Below, one piece after another: positions 27,504 through 36,984 of a stretch of DNA of 64,000 nt. Each line of letters opens with the position of its first letter. Position 1 is the first letter of the stretch. The stretch is taken from the NCBI RefSeq assembly GCF_007489275.1, contig NZ_VLNR01000035.1, positions 1-64,000 of the forward strand. Direction: 5' to 3'. The notes beneath the pieces were generated by a model that saw nothing but the letters and a program-made list of their open reading frames with translations, was not told the origin of the DNA and did not search any database. The stretch comes from Aquimarina algiphila (GTDB lineage: Bacteria; Bacteroidota; Bacteroidia; Flavobacteriales; Flavobacteriaceae). The position numbers were made by a program, and so were the translations under genes.

Positions 27504-28151
27504 TTAAGGTTTTTCTTGAGGCATTTCATAGGGTTCTATTGCCTTGGTAAATGCTTCAATAATGGTATTAACTCCTTTAGGGAGAGGTAGCTGGCCAGCA
27601 TGAACTTTCACTGTGTATTTAGCAGAGTTACTTTTTTCATAATGAGAGCTAAAACTTGAGCTGTCACTACTGTCATAACTAGCACTTCCTTTGATTGTGG
27701 CCGAAACAGGACCCCAACCTGCTTTAACTTCCCAACTAGCTTCTGCAGCTATTTTTGTTTCCTGAGTTTCACTGGTCTCTTCTCCATAGCTTGATTTCAC
27801 TTCCATTTCGAAGTTAATGTCTACATTATCCACTGCTAATGAGTTTAAAGGTATTACAGTAAGAATTGGTAAATCAAACTTTGTTGTGATAGGCTTAATG
27901 TCTGGTGCAGCATTTGGTTCTTCACTTGGAATGATAACCCCTCTGGTAAGCAACATATTAATCATTATTGGACTATACCCTTTTGTGGTATCGTCAAATG
28001 AAAAACAGGTGTCGAGCATAAATCGAGTTTGAGTTAATGCCATTGCAGAATTAGCTTTTGCTGCGGCATTTAATGGACCACCAATAAGGTCATCCATAGG
28101 CAAGCCCGTAAATTGCTGTGCCATTGATACTAGTTGTTTTTCTTGTGCCAT
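27504..28151 (-). CDS. DUF2589 family protein
   Basis: 215 aa, first gene of the four-gene cluster. MDDLIGGPLNAAAKANSAMA, then LPILTVIPLNSLAVDNVDI and a Ser-rich segment near residues 155-175 define it as DUF2589. It shares the C-terminal motif KAIEPYEMP with its neighbour, indicating an ancestral tandem duplication. A TACATTTG -7 element lies 40 bases upstream. Function unknown; the family has no established role that I know of. Confidence 0.75.
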   Translation of the reverse strand: MAQEKQLVSMAQQFTGLPMDDLIGGPLNAAAKANSAMALTQTRFMLDTCFSFDDTTKGYSPIMINMLLTRGVIIPSEEPNAAPDIKPITTKFDLPILTVIPLNSLAVDNVDINFEMEVKSSYGEETSETQETKIAAEASWEVKAGWGPVSATIKGSASYDSSDSSSFSSHYEKSNSAKYTVKVHAGQLPLPKGVNTIIEAFTKAIEPYEMPQEKP

Positions 28152-28190
28152 GATTTTAAAAGTTTAAATTAGAATATATTAATGTTAACT

Positions 28191-28198
28191 CAAATGTA
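28191..28198 (-). promoter_or_regulatory. -7 promoter element of the DUF2589 operon
   Basis: TACATTTG on the minus strand, a perfect TAnnTTTG, 40 bases upstream of the first start codon. No clear -33 TTG. Confidence 0.5.
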
Positions 28199-28412
28199 GA
28201 AAATAGCTATGGTGTAATGCGTAGGTGTTTATACGTGATTTTCGCGGATATTTGGTTGAAAATCAAAGTGCTCGATTATAAGGAGGAGTTAGATTTTGGA
28301 TGTAGATAACCTATTTATCTTTTCTATGTAGTTAGAGAGAAAATAATCTTGTTACAAAAAGAGATGAAGGATTTATGAGCAGATGTTACGTGGTAAGGTC
28401 AAAATTTTAAGA

Positions 28413-31100
28413 CTAGTCATCTTTTCTAAAATATTCAGAAGGTAGTTTTCCAAATCTTTTTTTAAATGCCTGAGTAAAGTGAGGAAGGTTACTCATACCC
28501 AACTCATGGGCAATTTCACTTATACTGGCTCTTTCATTGTATTCAATCTTACGCTTTGCCGATTGTAGACGAATTTCTCTGATATAAGCAGCTGGGGTTT
28601 GCCCTGTTGCAGATTTAATTTTTCTGATTAGACTACGTTCACTGATTGAGAAATGATAAGCAAGATCGATGTTACTTAGTTTGGTGTTAGATATATTGGT
28701 AATAATGTAAGTATCTAATTCTTTTTTGAATTGTGCCATCTCTGATAATGAAAACTTATCAATAGTAGACAGCATACTTTTCTTTTGATTTAAAGAATTT
28801 TTGAGAGAAATATCGATACGTAGTTTTAGTTCTGTCATATCAAATGGTTTGATAATATAATCATCCACTCCCATATGTAATACCTCAATTTTATCATTTT
28901 GTAGTGTGCGTGCGGTTAAGAAAATTAAAGGAATCATTAAAAAATCTTCATCTGATTTTAGTTTCTTAATAAATTCTACTCCATCCATAACGGGCATCAT
29001 ATAATCGGTAATGATAAGGTCTGGTTTTTGGATAGATTTTAAGAGACTTAATGCCTCGTGTCCGTTAGCCGCCTGATACAGATTATATTCGGTTAAGTGA
29101 CGTTCTAGGTATTGCCTCATATCGAGGTTATCTTCTACAAGTAAGATTGATGATTTGTTAACATCAATAGATTCTGTATGATTAACTGCATATGGAATGA
29201 TATGCTTATCCAATTGATTTGAATCTGATATTACAGGAAAATTCAACTCAAACGAAGATCCTTTTCCTATAGTACTTTGTACTGTTACAGAACCCTCATG
29301 TAGTTCAATGAATTCTTTGACAATAGCTAAACCAATTCCGGTACCGCTTACAGACTCCTTGCCATCCACCTGATAATATCTTTTAAAAATAGCTTCTATG
29401 TCAGAAGGAGCTATACCAATTCCTGAGTCAATCACAGTAATCGACACCGATTCTTTGTGCTCTTTTACCGTTATATGAATTTCTCCAGTTGATTTGCTAT
29501 ATTTGATCGCATTTGATACTAAGTTGATCATCATTTTTTCAAACATATCTCTATCAGTATCTATAAATATTTGTGCAGATGAATGCGTGATATAGATCGT
29601 TTGCTTATTTTCGGCAGCATACTTTTTAAAAGATTCAATAATACCTTTTAAGATAGGAATAACATCTTGTTTTTTCTTAATAATGCTTAATTGTCCATGA
29701 TCCAGTTTAGATAAATCTAATATCTCATTAACGAGTTGCAACAGGTATTTTCCATTTTTCATAGACATTTTTAATTCCTGTTCTGTTTCCTTATTTAGTT
29801 TTCCTTTGTTTAATACACTTTCTAATGGACCCAAAAGTAGGGTAAGTGGTGTTCTTAATTCGTGAGAAACATTATTGAAAAAAGTGGTTTTAAGTTCCTC
29901 AATTTTTTTGAGTTGTTTTTTTTCTTCCTGAAGTTGATTAACTTCTATTTCTTTGATGGCAATTAAGGATTTATCCTGAAAAAAGCCCCAAACTAGGTCA
30001 GTCATAAAAATTACATCTCTAAATAGTAGAGTTAGAAACAAGCTGTTAAGTGTCCAAAAATTGTGTGGTATAATTTTCTTCCATGCCATAATTATTAAAA
30101 TTCCGTTTAAGACAATTGGACTAATAGCTATTAAAAAGACATTAGCTCTATGAGGGTTTTGTTTTCGAAATTTGATAAGACAAACCGAAGCTCCAATGAT
30201 AGTCATCAGGAAATAAAAATTATTTAAATCACTAAGAAATGGATAATCTGAATACAGATATACAGGAATACCCAAAAGAATATATGGCCATGCCATTATT
30301 CTGTACCAAAATTTAGAGTATTTCTGTATCTCGAGGTAATGCGCAATAAAAGCAGAAAAACTATAGAGCATTAATATCACAAGACAAAATTCAATTTTAG
30401 CAAGGAATGGACCACTTAACCCCCAAATAGAGTCAAAAACTTTATTGCGGATAATAATTTCTGATAAACTTACAATAACCATAAAAGCATAGTAAATATT
30501 ATCCTTTGTTGGTTTTATATAGATAAGGAATAAAAAAATCAGGAAAATAAGTATTTCCATTCCTGTAAATAGGACAAAAAAAGTATGAGTCCTAATGAAA
30601 TATTCATCAAAATCCTTTTGGGAAATATATTCTAAGTCAGTTAGAGAGCGTTTAAGCAATGCTTCAGTTCGAATACATGTCAATTTGATATATAATGTTT
30701 CTGTATCATTAAAATTAAGAGGTAATGCATTTTTATTAATTCCTCTAACAATGGATCGCTCTTGGTATTCCACTATTTTTCCCGTAATAGCAATAACAGA
30801 ATCAGAATGAGGACTATTATAGGATTCTACATGGTCAAACAAATTTGAAAGTAAAAGCACACCGCTTTTTATTGAATCATTTGTGAATTCTTTATGTCTT
30901 ATTTTTAACCAATATACTGGGATTGTGCTATCCATAGTATCAAACCCTTGTAAAGACTCCCATTCTAAATTTTCTAAAGTATCTTTAGATGAAATATCCC
31001 CTTCATGAACACTAATAGATAACATTTCTATAGACGCCTGCCCTTTAGCAATGCTTGTGGTTATTAAAAACAATAAAATGATTATGATTCTTATCATCAA
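28413..31100 (-). CDS. Hybrid sensor kinase with receiver and AraC output
   Basis: 895 aa. In order: signal peptide; periplasmic 7TMR-DISMED2-like sensor (to about 175); seven-helix DISM membrane domain (about 180-375); coiled coil; HisKA with FFNNVSHELRTPLTLLLGP; HATPase with GSGIGIA-type and GTGIGLAIVKEF boxes; receiver domain (ILLVEDNLDMRQYL, phospho-Asp in LIITDYMMPVMDG); AraC helix-turn-helix pair at the C-terminus (HELGMSNLPHFTQAFKKRFG). A complete phosphorelay and transcription factor in one chain. It is divergent from the adhesin/PorP genes, which are its likely targets. Confidence 0.92.
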   Translation of the reverse strand: MMIRIIIILLFLITTSIAKGQASIEMLSISVHEGDISSKDTLENLEWESLQGFDTMDSTIPVYWLKIRHKEFTNDSIKSGVLLLSNLFDHVESYNSPHSDSVIAITGKIVEYQERSIVRGINKNALPLNFNDTETLYIKLTCIRTEALLKRSLTDLEYISQKDFDEYFIRTHTFFVLFTGMEILIFLIFLFLIYIKPTKDNIYYAFMVIVSLSEIIIRNKVFDSIWGLSGPFLAKIEFCLVILMLYSFSAFIAHYLEIQKYSKFWYRIMAWPYILLGIPVYLYSDYPFLSDLNNFYFLMTIIGASVCLIKFRKQNPHRANVFLIAISPIVLNGILIIMAWKKIIPHNFWTLNSLFLTLLFRDVIFMTDLVWGFFQDKSLIAIKEIEVNQLQEEKKQLKKIEELKTTFFNNVSHELRTPLTLLLGPLESVLNKGKLNKETEQELKMSMKNGKYLLQLVNEILDLSKLDHGQLSIIKKKQDVIPILKGIIESFKKYAAENKQTIYITHSSAQIFIDTDRDMFEKMMINLVSNAIKYSKSTGEIHITVKEHKESVSITVIDSGIGIAPSDIEAIFKRYYQVDGKESVSGTGIGLAIVKEFIELHEGSVTVQSTIGKGSSFELNFPVISDSNQLDKHIIPYAVNHTESIDVNKSSILLVEDNLDMRQYLERHLTEYNLYQAANGHEALSLLKSIQKPDLIITDYMMPVMDGVEFIKKLKSDEDFLMIPLIFLTARTLQNDKIEVLHMGVDDYIIKPFDMTELKLRIDISLKNSLNQKKSMLSTIDKFSLSEMAQFKKELDTYIITNISNTKLSNIDLAYHFSISERSLIRKIKSATGQTPAAYIREIRLQSAKRKIEYNERASISEIAHELGMSNLPHFTQAFKKRFGKLPSEYFRKDD

Positions 31101-31644
31101 TAGATACTTGTTATGGTTTTACAAGGTATAATGAATCGAACAGATTACATAGAGATACTTTAAAATTGGCAACTTTTCAACAGAGATTGTCTGGAATTTG
31201 ATATGGTAAACCTCATATTTTTCGAAGAGAAGTTTCTTAAATTTCTTAGCTACAATTCGCTTTACTCATAATTAATAGACATTCACTAAAAGAATTGATC
31301 TATTCACTCATTTATTTTTTTACAGGTCTATTAATTACACAAATTTGATTCGTAATTATAGGGATACTATTGGGAGTTACTATTGGATATTAGAATAGAA
31401 GGGGGGTAAGTTAAGGTATTGATCAATCAGGTTTTATTTTGATGAATTAATTAGGAGAAGATAGATACATAACAAAAACCATATGATCTAAAAGGGGAAA
31501 CCTTAGAATTGGCAGATTTTCAACAAAGATTGCCCGGAATTCAACATGCACACACCTATATCTTTGGTACTTCACATAACATCTGGTTCAAAAAACATAT
31601 TCATCAAAATTAATGGAGAGCAACTCACATCAAAATAATTATTA
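31101..31644. other. Divergent regulatory region with a duplicated element
   Basis: 544 bases between the hybrid kinase and the adhesin gene. A degenerate 43-base direct repeat occurs at 31163-31205 (near the kinase start) and 31506-31548 (upstream of the adhesin), sharing AATTGGCA, TTTTCAACA, AGATTG and GGAATT at the same spacing, roughly three quarters identical. It may be a binding region for the kinase's AraC domain. Confidence 0.5.
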
Positions 31645-34600
31645 ATGAAAACTAATACTCGATTCTATACAGAAAAAAGAAACATAATATCAATGCTATT
31701 TTTTTTGATATTGATTTCATCTAGTGTATCTGCACAGATAATAAGCACTTGGGGAACTCTATCTGGTACTTTACCAGAAAACGATTTTCAAACCAGTAGT
31801 TTATCTGCCAATGCAGATGGCACTTCATTGATTACAGTAGATATTACCCAATCAGGTTCAGCAACTGTGAGTGAAGAGATTAATGCTGTTCCCCCAGGTT
31901 TAATTTTAGGGAATAGTTTTAATAATAGCAGAGCTACCATTGGGGTCTCGGGTAATACATATACGTATACATTTAGTGAACCCGTTCAGGTTATTTTAAG
32001 TTCGCAAGAGCATAGTGAATTCATAAGAACAGAAAATATTAAAATATCAAGTCCAGATACGGGGGTATTATTTTCAGGGAGTATTACAGGAGGACAGATT
32101 GGTCATTTTGTAAGTAATAATAATACTTCGCAGATTCATATTGGTTCTAATAGTACTATCACTACAGCAGGAACCTATTGGACGGTAGAAAGCAATATTG
32201 CACTGACCACTTTATCGGTTGAATATTATGTTGCAGATCCCGTAGAGGTTGTTTCTGGAGAACCGTTTACACTGGATTTAGCACCAAACCCTTGGGTCAG
32301 ACTAGATACTACTAATTCTACGGGAGCTGGAGGCATTGATTTTAATGCAACCATTTGTACTAGTGGAGCGAAACCTTTTGAGGGTTCTGATATTATTTTA
32401 AATGCACCTCATGGGATTGAGCGAATAGAAGTTAATCTTACAAATATTCAGGATACTGGTTTTGAAGAATTATCGATACCTGCAGATTTTCAAGACATCC
32501 AAATCGCGGGAAATGGAACCAGTACTTTAATTGCAACAAATATAAATAGTGCAACGACTAGTGATTTTCAAGATATAATTAGTGAATTATATTATATTAA
32601 TAAGGCCACAAATCCAAATACAACCATAGCTAGAGCTATTGAAATCACAGTATTTGATGCTTATGGAAGTTCATCTATTGCTGCAATGGGGAATTTAAAT
32701 TTAGTCCCAGCTTCAAATTCAGGAAAAGCATCGGGTCCTTTTGTGGTTTTAAGTACCGACGCTTCAACTGATTTGGTAAATGCACTAGATGGCTCTCAGG
32801 ATGCTGGTGGTACATGGGTAGATGTTGATGGAACAGCTGCTCTTACAGGTAGTATTGTAGATATTACCACATTAACAATAGGTAGTTATGAGTTTAGGTA
32901 TGAAGTGACTGGAACAACTCCTTGTAGCGCATCATCCACCAAGATTGTGCTTATTATTGTAGATGCGATAGAATTAGAAATAACATCACCTTCTTCTTGT
33001 GGTTTTATACTGACCGAATACACAGATGCTACATTTTCTGCAGGCTCCAATGACCCAATCTATATTTTTGATACTCCTGGAAATAACGGAGAATTAAGTT
33101 GTCCAACGACAGCGGGAGCTATATACCATTGGTATCTTTTTGATGAACCTACAAATTCATATTTGCCTTTTGCATTAAACACTACCCCTACACAAACAAA
33201 TTTGGCTGATGGAGGGTATCTCGTTATAAGAGATGATGCAGGGACTATAACAGAGGGTAGAGCCTGGATATGGAATTCTAGCCTTACCGCAGATGCAGGA
33301 ACTTCACAAACGGTTTGCAATGGTAATGCTATAAGTCTAATAGGTTCAGGAACAGAATTAAATCTATCCTATACGTATTATGATCCCGTAAATACTCCTA
33401 CTATAATTACATCAGCAACCATTTTTTCTGTTACTTTTGACATTACACATACCCATATTTCTGATATAGGATATTTTTTAGTATCACCAGATAATATGGT
33501 AACTATTCCATTAGGTTTAAGTGAAAGATTAAATCCGTGTTACGGGGCAAACAATGCACAAAATTTAGTTTTTACCAACGATACTTCTATTACTCCAACA
33601 TCACCAGTTTTTGATGTTTGCAAGTTTTCCAGAGATAATGGATGTTCTGGTCTTGGTCCGGCATTGACAGGAACCTATAATGCATATTATACTAATCCTT
33701 CTAATAACAATACACTATGTGGAGTATTTTCTGCACCTACTGGTGCTACAGCAATAAATATATCTCCAATAGCAGGGTATGATTTCGAACAAGGAGGTTG
33801 GAAAGTGCAAGTAACCGATTGTGCATTTTTGGATGCCGGAGAGATAAGCTCCGTTACCATTACTTTTGATGACAAAGCTGGAACCATAGTCACTTATAGT
33901 AGTGGAGCTGTTAATGTACCTATCATTGATGAAGCTTGTGATCTTAATTCAGCTACAATTTATGAGCTCCCATTTACTCCACCACCTCCACCATTAGGAG
34001 CGATAGAAAATACTATTACTATCAACTTACAAAATAACATTGGTATAGGTAATACAGGAGGATATGAATGGTCATATAGCACAACGGGATCAACGGGCCC
34101 CTGGAGTGGTCCTTTTGAAAATGGAACGATAACACCAAGTGTATCACCCACTAGTACAACCTGGTATAGAATACAGGTGGATAATGGGGTAGGATGTAGC
34201 GCAGAAGATGTTGTACAAATTACAGTGATTGACAAGCCAAATTCAGGAACTGAAACTGATCTATATGCTTGTACTGGAGGTACCGTTATCAATCTTAATG
34301 ATTTACTTTCTGGTGAGGAAACAGGATCTTGGAGTGTTTCTGCATTATCACTAAACAACCCAGGAAGTGATTTTAATTCTGGTATGGGAACGTATGATCC
34401 AGCAACAGAGGGTGTTTATACATTTGATTATACAGTGAATCCCATAGCTCCCTGTGTAGCCAATTCGACAACATCGGTGACCGTTTCCGTGCAAACCGAA
34501 AGAAGCGCAGGGAATAATAATACGATTAATACTAACAATCCGGATATAGTGATTGATCTATTTTCTAGCCTGTTGGGGGCGCCAGATACTGGGGGGATAT

Positions 34601-35346
34601 GGAGTTTGGATACTACAGGAAGTATTCCCGGTACTAATTTTGATTCAAGCGCCGGAACTTTAGATACCTCAGGTTTAGTTGCCGGGGCTTATAGTTTTGA
34701 TTATATGATAACCAGTTGTACTACAGATATGTCCACTGTAACTGTACTCATAAATTTTCCAAGTGTTGATATTATTACACCTATAGAAGGGGATGATATT
34801 GTTAATGATATCGAGGATAAGGATGTAACCATTACCGGAACAACTATAAGTGTAGAAGAAGGACAAATGGTAACGGTTACTTTTTCTGACGGTACAAATT
34901 CTGTGACTACAACAGCTATTGTAGAGTCTGATGGTAGCTGGATAGCAACAGATGTCGATATAAGTGGGTTTGTAGAAGGAAGTATTATCATAGATGTTGA
35001 GGTAACCGATATAGCCGGTAACCAGGCAAATGATCAGGAAACTATTGTTTTAGATAATATAGCTCCGACCATTTCAAAAACTTCGATTGCGCAGGCTATG
35101 ACTCCAAATAATGATGGTATAAATGATACCTGGGTTATTAAGGATATAGAAGAATTTCCAAATTCGGTTGTAAAAGTATATAACCGTTGGGGTAAAGAAG
35201 TATTTGCTAAACAAGGATATCAAAATGACTGGAACGGAGTATACAAGTCCAAAAGTGATCAACTACCTCAAGGCTCTTATTATTTTATCGTTGACCTAAA
35301 AAATGGGGTTAAACCTTTGGATGGATGGTTATATATAAATTATTAA
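31645..35346 (+). CDS. Large secreted adhesin-like protein with type IX C-terminal domain
   Basis: 1233 aa. Signal peptide (IISMLFFLILISSSVSAQ), then several beta-sandwich and Ig/PKD-like modules, including a proprotein-convertase P-like segment around residues 570-760 with paired Cys, and an Ig-like module with VTITGTTISVEEGQMVTVTF near residue 1060. The last 85 residues are the gliding-motility-associated C-terminal domain: MTPNNDGINDTWVIKDIEEF, VKVYNRWGKEVF, LPQGSYYFIVDLKNG. This directs secretion through the type IX system. The PorP/SprF gene directly downstream is the usual partner for this domain type. Confidence 0.88.
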   Translation: MKTNTRFYTEKRNIISMLFFLILISSSVSAQIISTWGTLSGTLPENDFQTSSLSANADGTSLITVDITQSGSATVSEEINAVPPGLILGNSFNNSRATIGVSGNTYTYTFSEPVQVILSSQEHSEFIRTENIKISSPDTGVLFSGSITGGQIGHFVSNNNTSQIHIGSNSTITTAGTYWTVESNIALTTLSVEYYVADPVEVVSGEPFTLDLAPNPWVRLDTTNSTGAGGIDFNATICTSGAKPFEGSDIILNAPHGIERIEVNLTNIQDTGFEELSIPADFQDIQIAGNGTSTLIATNINSATTSDFQDIISELYYINKATNPNTTIARAIEITVFDAYGSSSIAAMGNLNLVPASNSGKASGPFVVLSTDASTDLVNALDGSQDAGGTWVDVDGTAALTGSIVDITTLTIGSYEFRYEVTGTTPCSASSTKIVLIIVDAIELEITSPSSCGFILTEYTDATFSAGSNDPIYIFDTPGNNGELSCPTTAGAIYHWYLFDEPTNSYLPFALNTTPTQTNLADGGYLVIRDDAGTITEGRAWIWNSSLTADAGTSQTVCNGNAISLIGSGTELNLSYTYYDPVNTPTIITSATIFSVTFDITHTHISDIGYFLVSPDNMVTIPLGLSERLNPCYGANNAQNLVFTNDTSITPTSPVFDVCKFSRDNGCSGLGPALTGTYNAYYTNPSNNNTLCGVFSAPTGATAINISPIAGYDFEQGGWKVQVTDCAFLDAGEISSVTITFDDKAGTIVTYSSGAVNVPIIDEACDLNSATIYELPFTPPPPPLGAIENTITINLQNNIGIGNTGGYEWSYSTTGSTGPWSGPFENGTITPSVSPTSTTWYRIQVDNGVGCSAEDVVQITVIDKPNSGTETDLYACTGGTVINLNDLLSGEETGSWSVSALSLNNPGSDFNSGMGTYDPATEGVYTFDYTVNPIAPCVANSTTSVTVSVQTERSAGNNNTINTNNPDIVIDLFSSLLGAPDTGGIWSLDTTGSIPGTNFDSSAGTLDTSGLVAGAYSFDYMITSCTTDMSTVTVLINFPSVDIITPIEGDDIVNDIEDKDVTITGTTISVEEGQMVTVTFSDGTNSVTTTAIVESDGSWIATDVDISGFVEGSIIIDVEVTDIAGNQANDQETIVLDNIAPTISKTSIAQAMTPNNDGINDTWVIKDIEEFPNSVVKVYNRWGKEVFAKQGYQNDWNGVYKSKSDQLPQGSYYFIVDLKNGVKPLDGWLYINY

Positions 35347-35384
35347 TTCAAAAAAAGTAAGCACACAATCAATCTATCAAAAAC

Positions 35385-36281
35385 ATGAAACTACAGATAT
35401 ATATAGTAATCATTTTACTCTTCTTAACAATAACGGGAGTATATGCACAACAGGAACCATATTATACACTTTATAGATATAATAAAAATGTGCTAAACCC
35501 TGCTAATGCAGGATCAGAAGGTCATATACAATTTACTACAAATATTCGTAGTCAGTGGTCAAGCGTTCAAGGTGCTCCAGAGTCACAGAGCCTTTCTTTT
35601 GATACTAACATAGGTAAAAACATGGGACTTGGACTTTCAGTAGTAAATGATCAAACTTTTATAGAAAAGCAAACGGGGATCTATATTGATTTTTCATATA
35701 AATTACTGTTAAATGAGCGAATAAATCTTTTTCTAGGGTTAAAAGCAGGGGGGAATTCTTATGATGTAAATACAAATGGACTACTCACATTTGGAGCTAC
35801 AGAGGACCCTTTATTATCGAATGTTAATGAGTTTAACCCCAATATTGGGATTGGTGGATATCTAAAACATGAAGATTGGTTTTTATCTATTTCTGTTCCA
35901 AGATTGTTAAATAATGATAGGATTGATGATGAGTCTGGAATAGTTACAACAGCTACAGAGCGTTCCCATTTTTATGGGATGGCCGGTTATAATCTTAAAT
36001 TAAGTAACAATATAGAATTTCGACCTTCAGTATTATTAAGATATGTCGATACAGCCCCTTTTTCGGTTGATTTTACTGGAGGTTTTTTGTTTTATAATAA
36101 ATTCGAACTAGGAGCAGCTTATAGAACTGATAATGCGTTTAGTGCTTTTGCTACCATAAAGATTCAAAATTGGCTGCATTTTGGTTATGCTTATGAAGGT
36201 TCTTTAGAAAATGAAATAGCAAATGTTTCCAGAGGGACCCACGAGATTTTAATTCGATTTGCTATTGGAAATAAAGAATAA
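35385..36281 (+). CDS. PorP/SprF family type IX secretion outer membrane protein
   Basis: 298 aa with a signal peptide ending VYAQ. It begins with the family start QEPYYTLYRYNKNVLNPANA and continues as a beta-barrel with NIRSQWSSVQGAPESQSLSF. Proteins of this group act with SprA/PorV to secrete or tether surface proteins with type B C-terminal domains. The gene is 38 bases downstream of such an adhesin, so the two very likely form a dedicated cargo/anchor pair. Confidence 0.92.
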   Translation: MKLQIYIVIILLFLTITGVYAQQEPYYTLYRYNKNVLNPANAGSEGHIQFTTNIRSQWSSVQGAPESQSLSFDTNIGKNMGLGLSVVNDQTFIEKQTGIYIDFSYKLLLNERINLFLGLKAGGNSYDVNTNGLLTFGATEDPLLSNVNEFNPNIGIGGYLKHEDWFLSISVPRLLNNDRIDDESGIVTTATERSHFYGMAGYNLKLSNNIEFRPSVLLRYVDTAPFSVDFTGGFLFYNKFELGAAYRTDNAFSAFATIKIQNWLHFGYAYEGSLENEIANVSRGTHEILIRFAIGNKE

Positions 36282-36984
36282 TCTTTAGTTGTTAGGTTAA
36301 TGCTTCTTAATTATTTCGGTTTTTACGCCTTATAAAACTCTTATTTAATACTCTTTAAATGTGTAATTATTGATCAATAATTAATTCAAAGTAAATCATC
36401 TCCTGACTTTGTTTAAACTTTATAAGCCAAATTTGATATGTGTTTTGTCAGATTAAGAGTACAAAAGTTTAACAAAAGTTTAGCCTTGCCCGTACATCGT
36501 GATTTATTCATGTACTTTTATAAATGTATTCACTGTGATATTTACTTTTTTTTATTTAAGTATCTGTTTTTGAGTGATTTAATTTTGTTTTTTTATTGAT
36601 TTTATACTGATAAACTTAAAAACAATCCTTCTTTAAGCGTTTTTGATGATTATTGTTATTTGATATAATTTTTCTATTTTTAGTGCAATACTAATTATAA
36701 AAAGATAAAACAATTATCTTTTTCTTGGTATTAAATGGTTTTTATTGAATTATATAAAATGATCTGTGTTTTGAATGTACACATTATGTTTCTTGAAAAA
36801 GGTTATTTTAATAGTACTTCAATGAATATTGAAAAAAGTTGGTAAAAATAGTGATGATGGAGCTTTGGGGATACTACTATTTTTAATTTTGTAATAAAGA
36901 TTATATACAGAATTCTTTAAGGTAATCATAAAGAATCTTACTAATAATAAACTAATATTCACTCAATCAAAAAAGGAAGCTTAT
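36282..36984. other. Long AT-rich noncoding region upstream of tldD
   Basis: 703 bases, very AT-rich, with no gene, no strong hairpin and no repeat that I can support. It presumably holds the end of the adhesin transcript and the promoter of the tldD operon. Confidence 0.5.
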
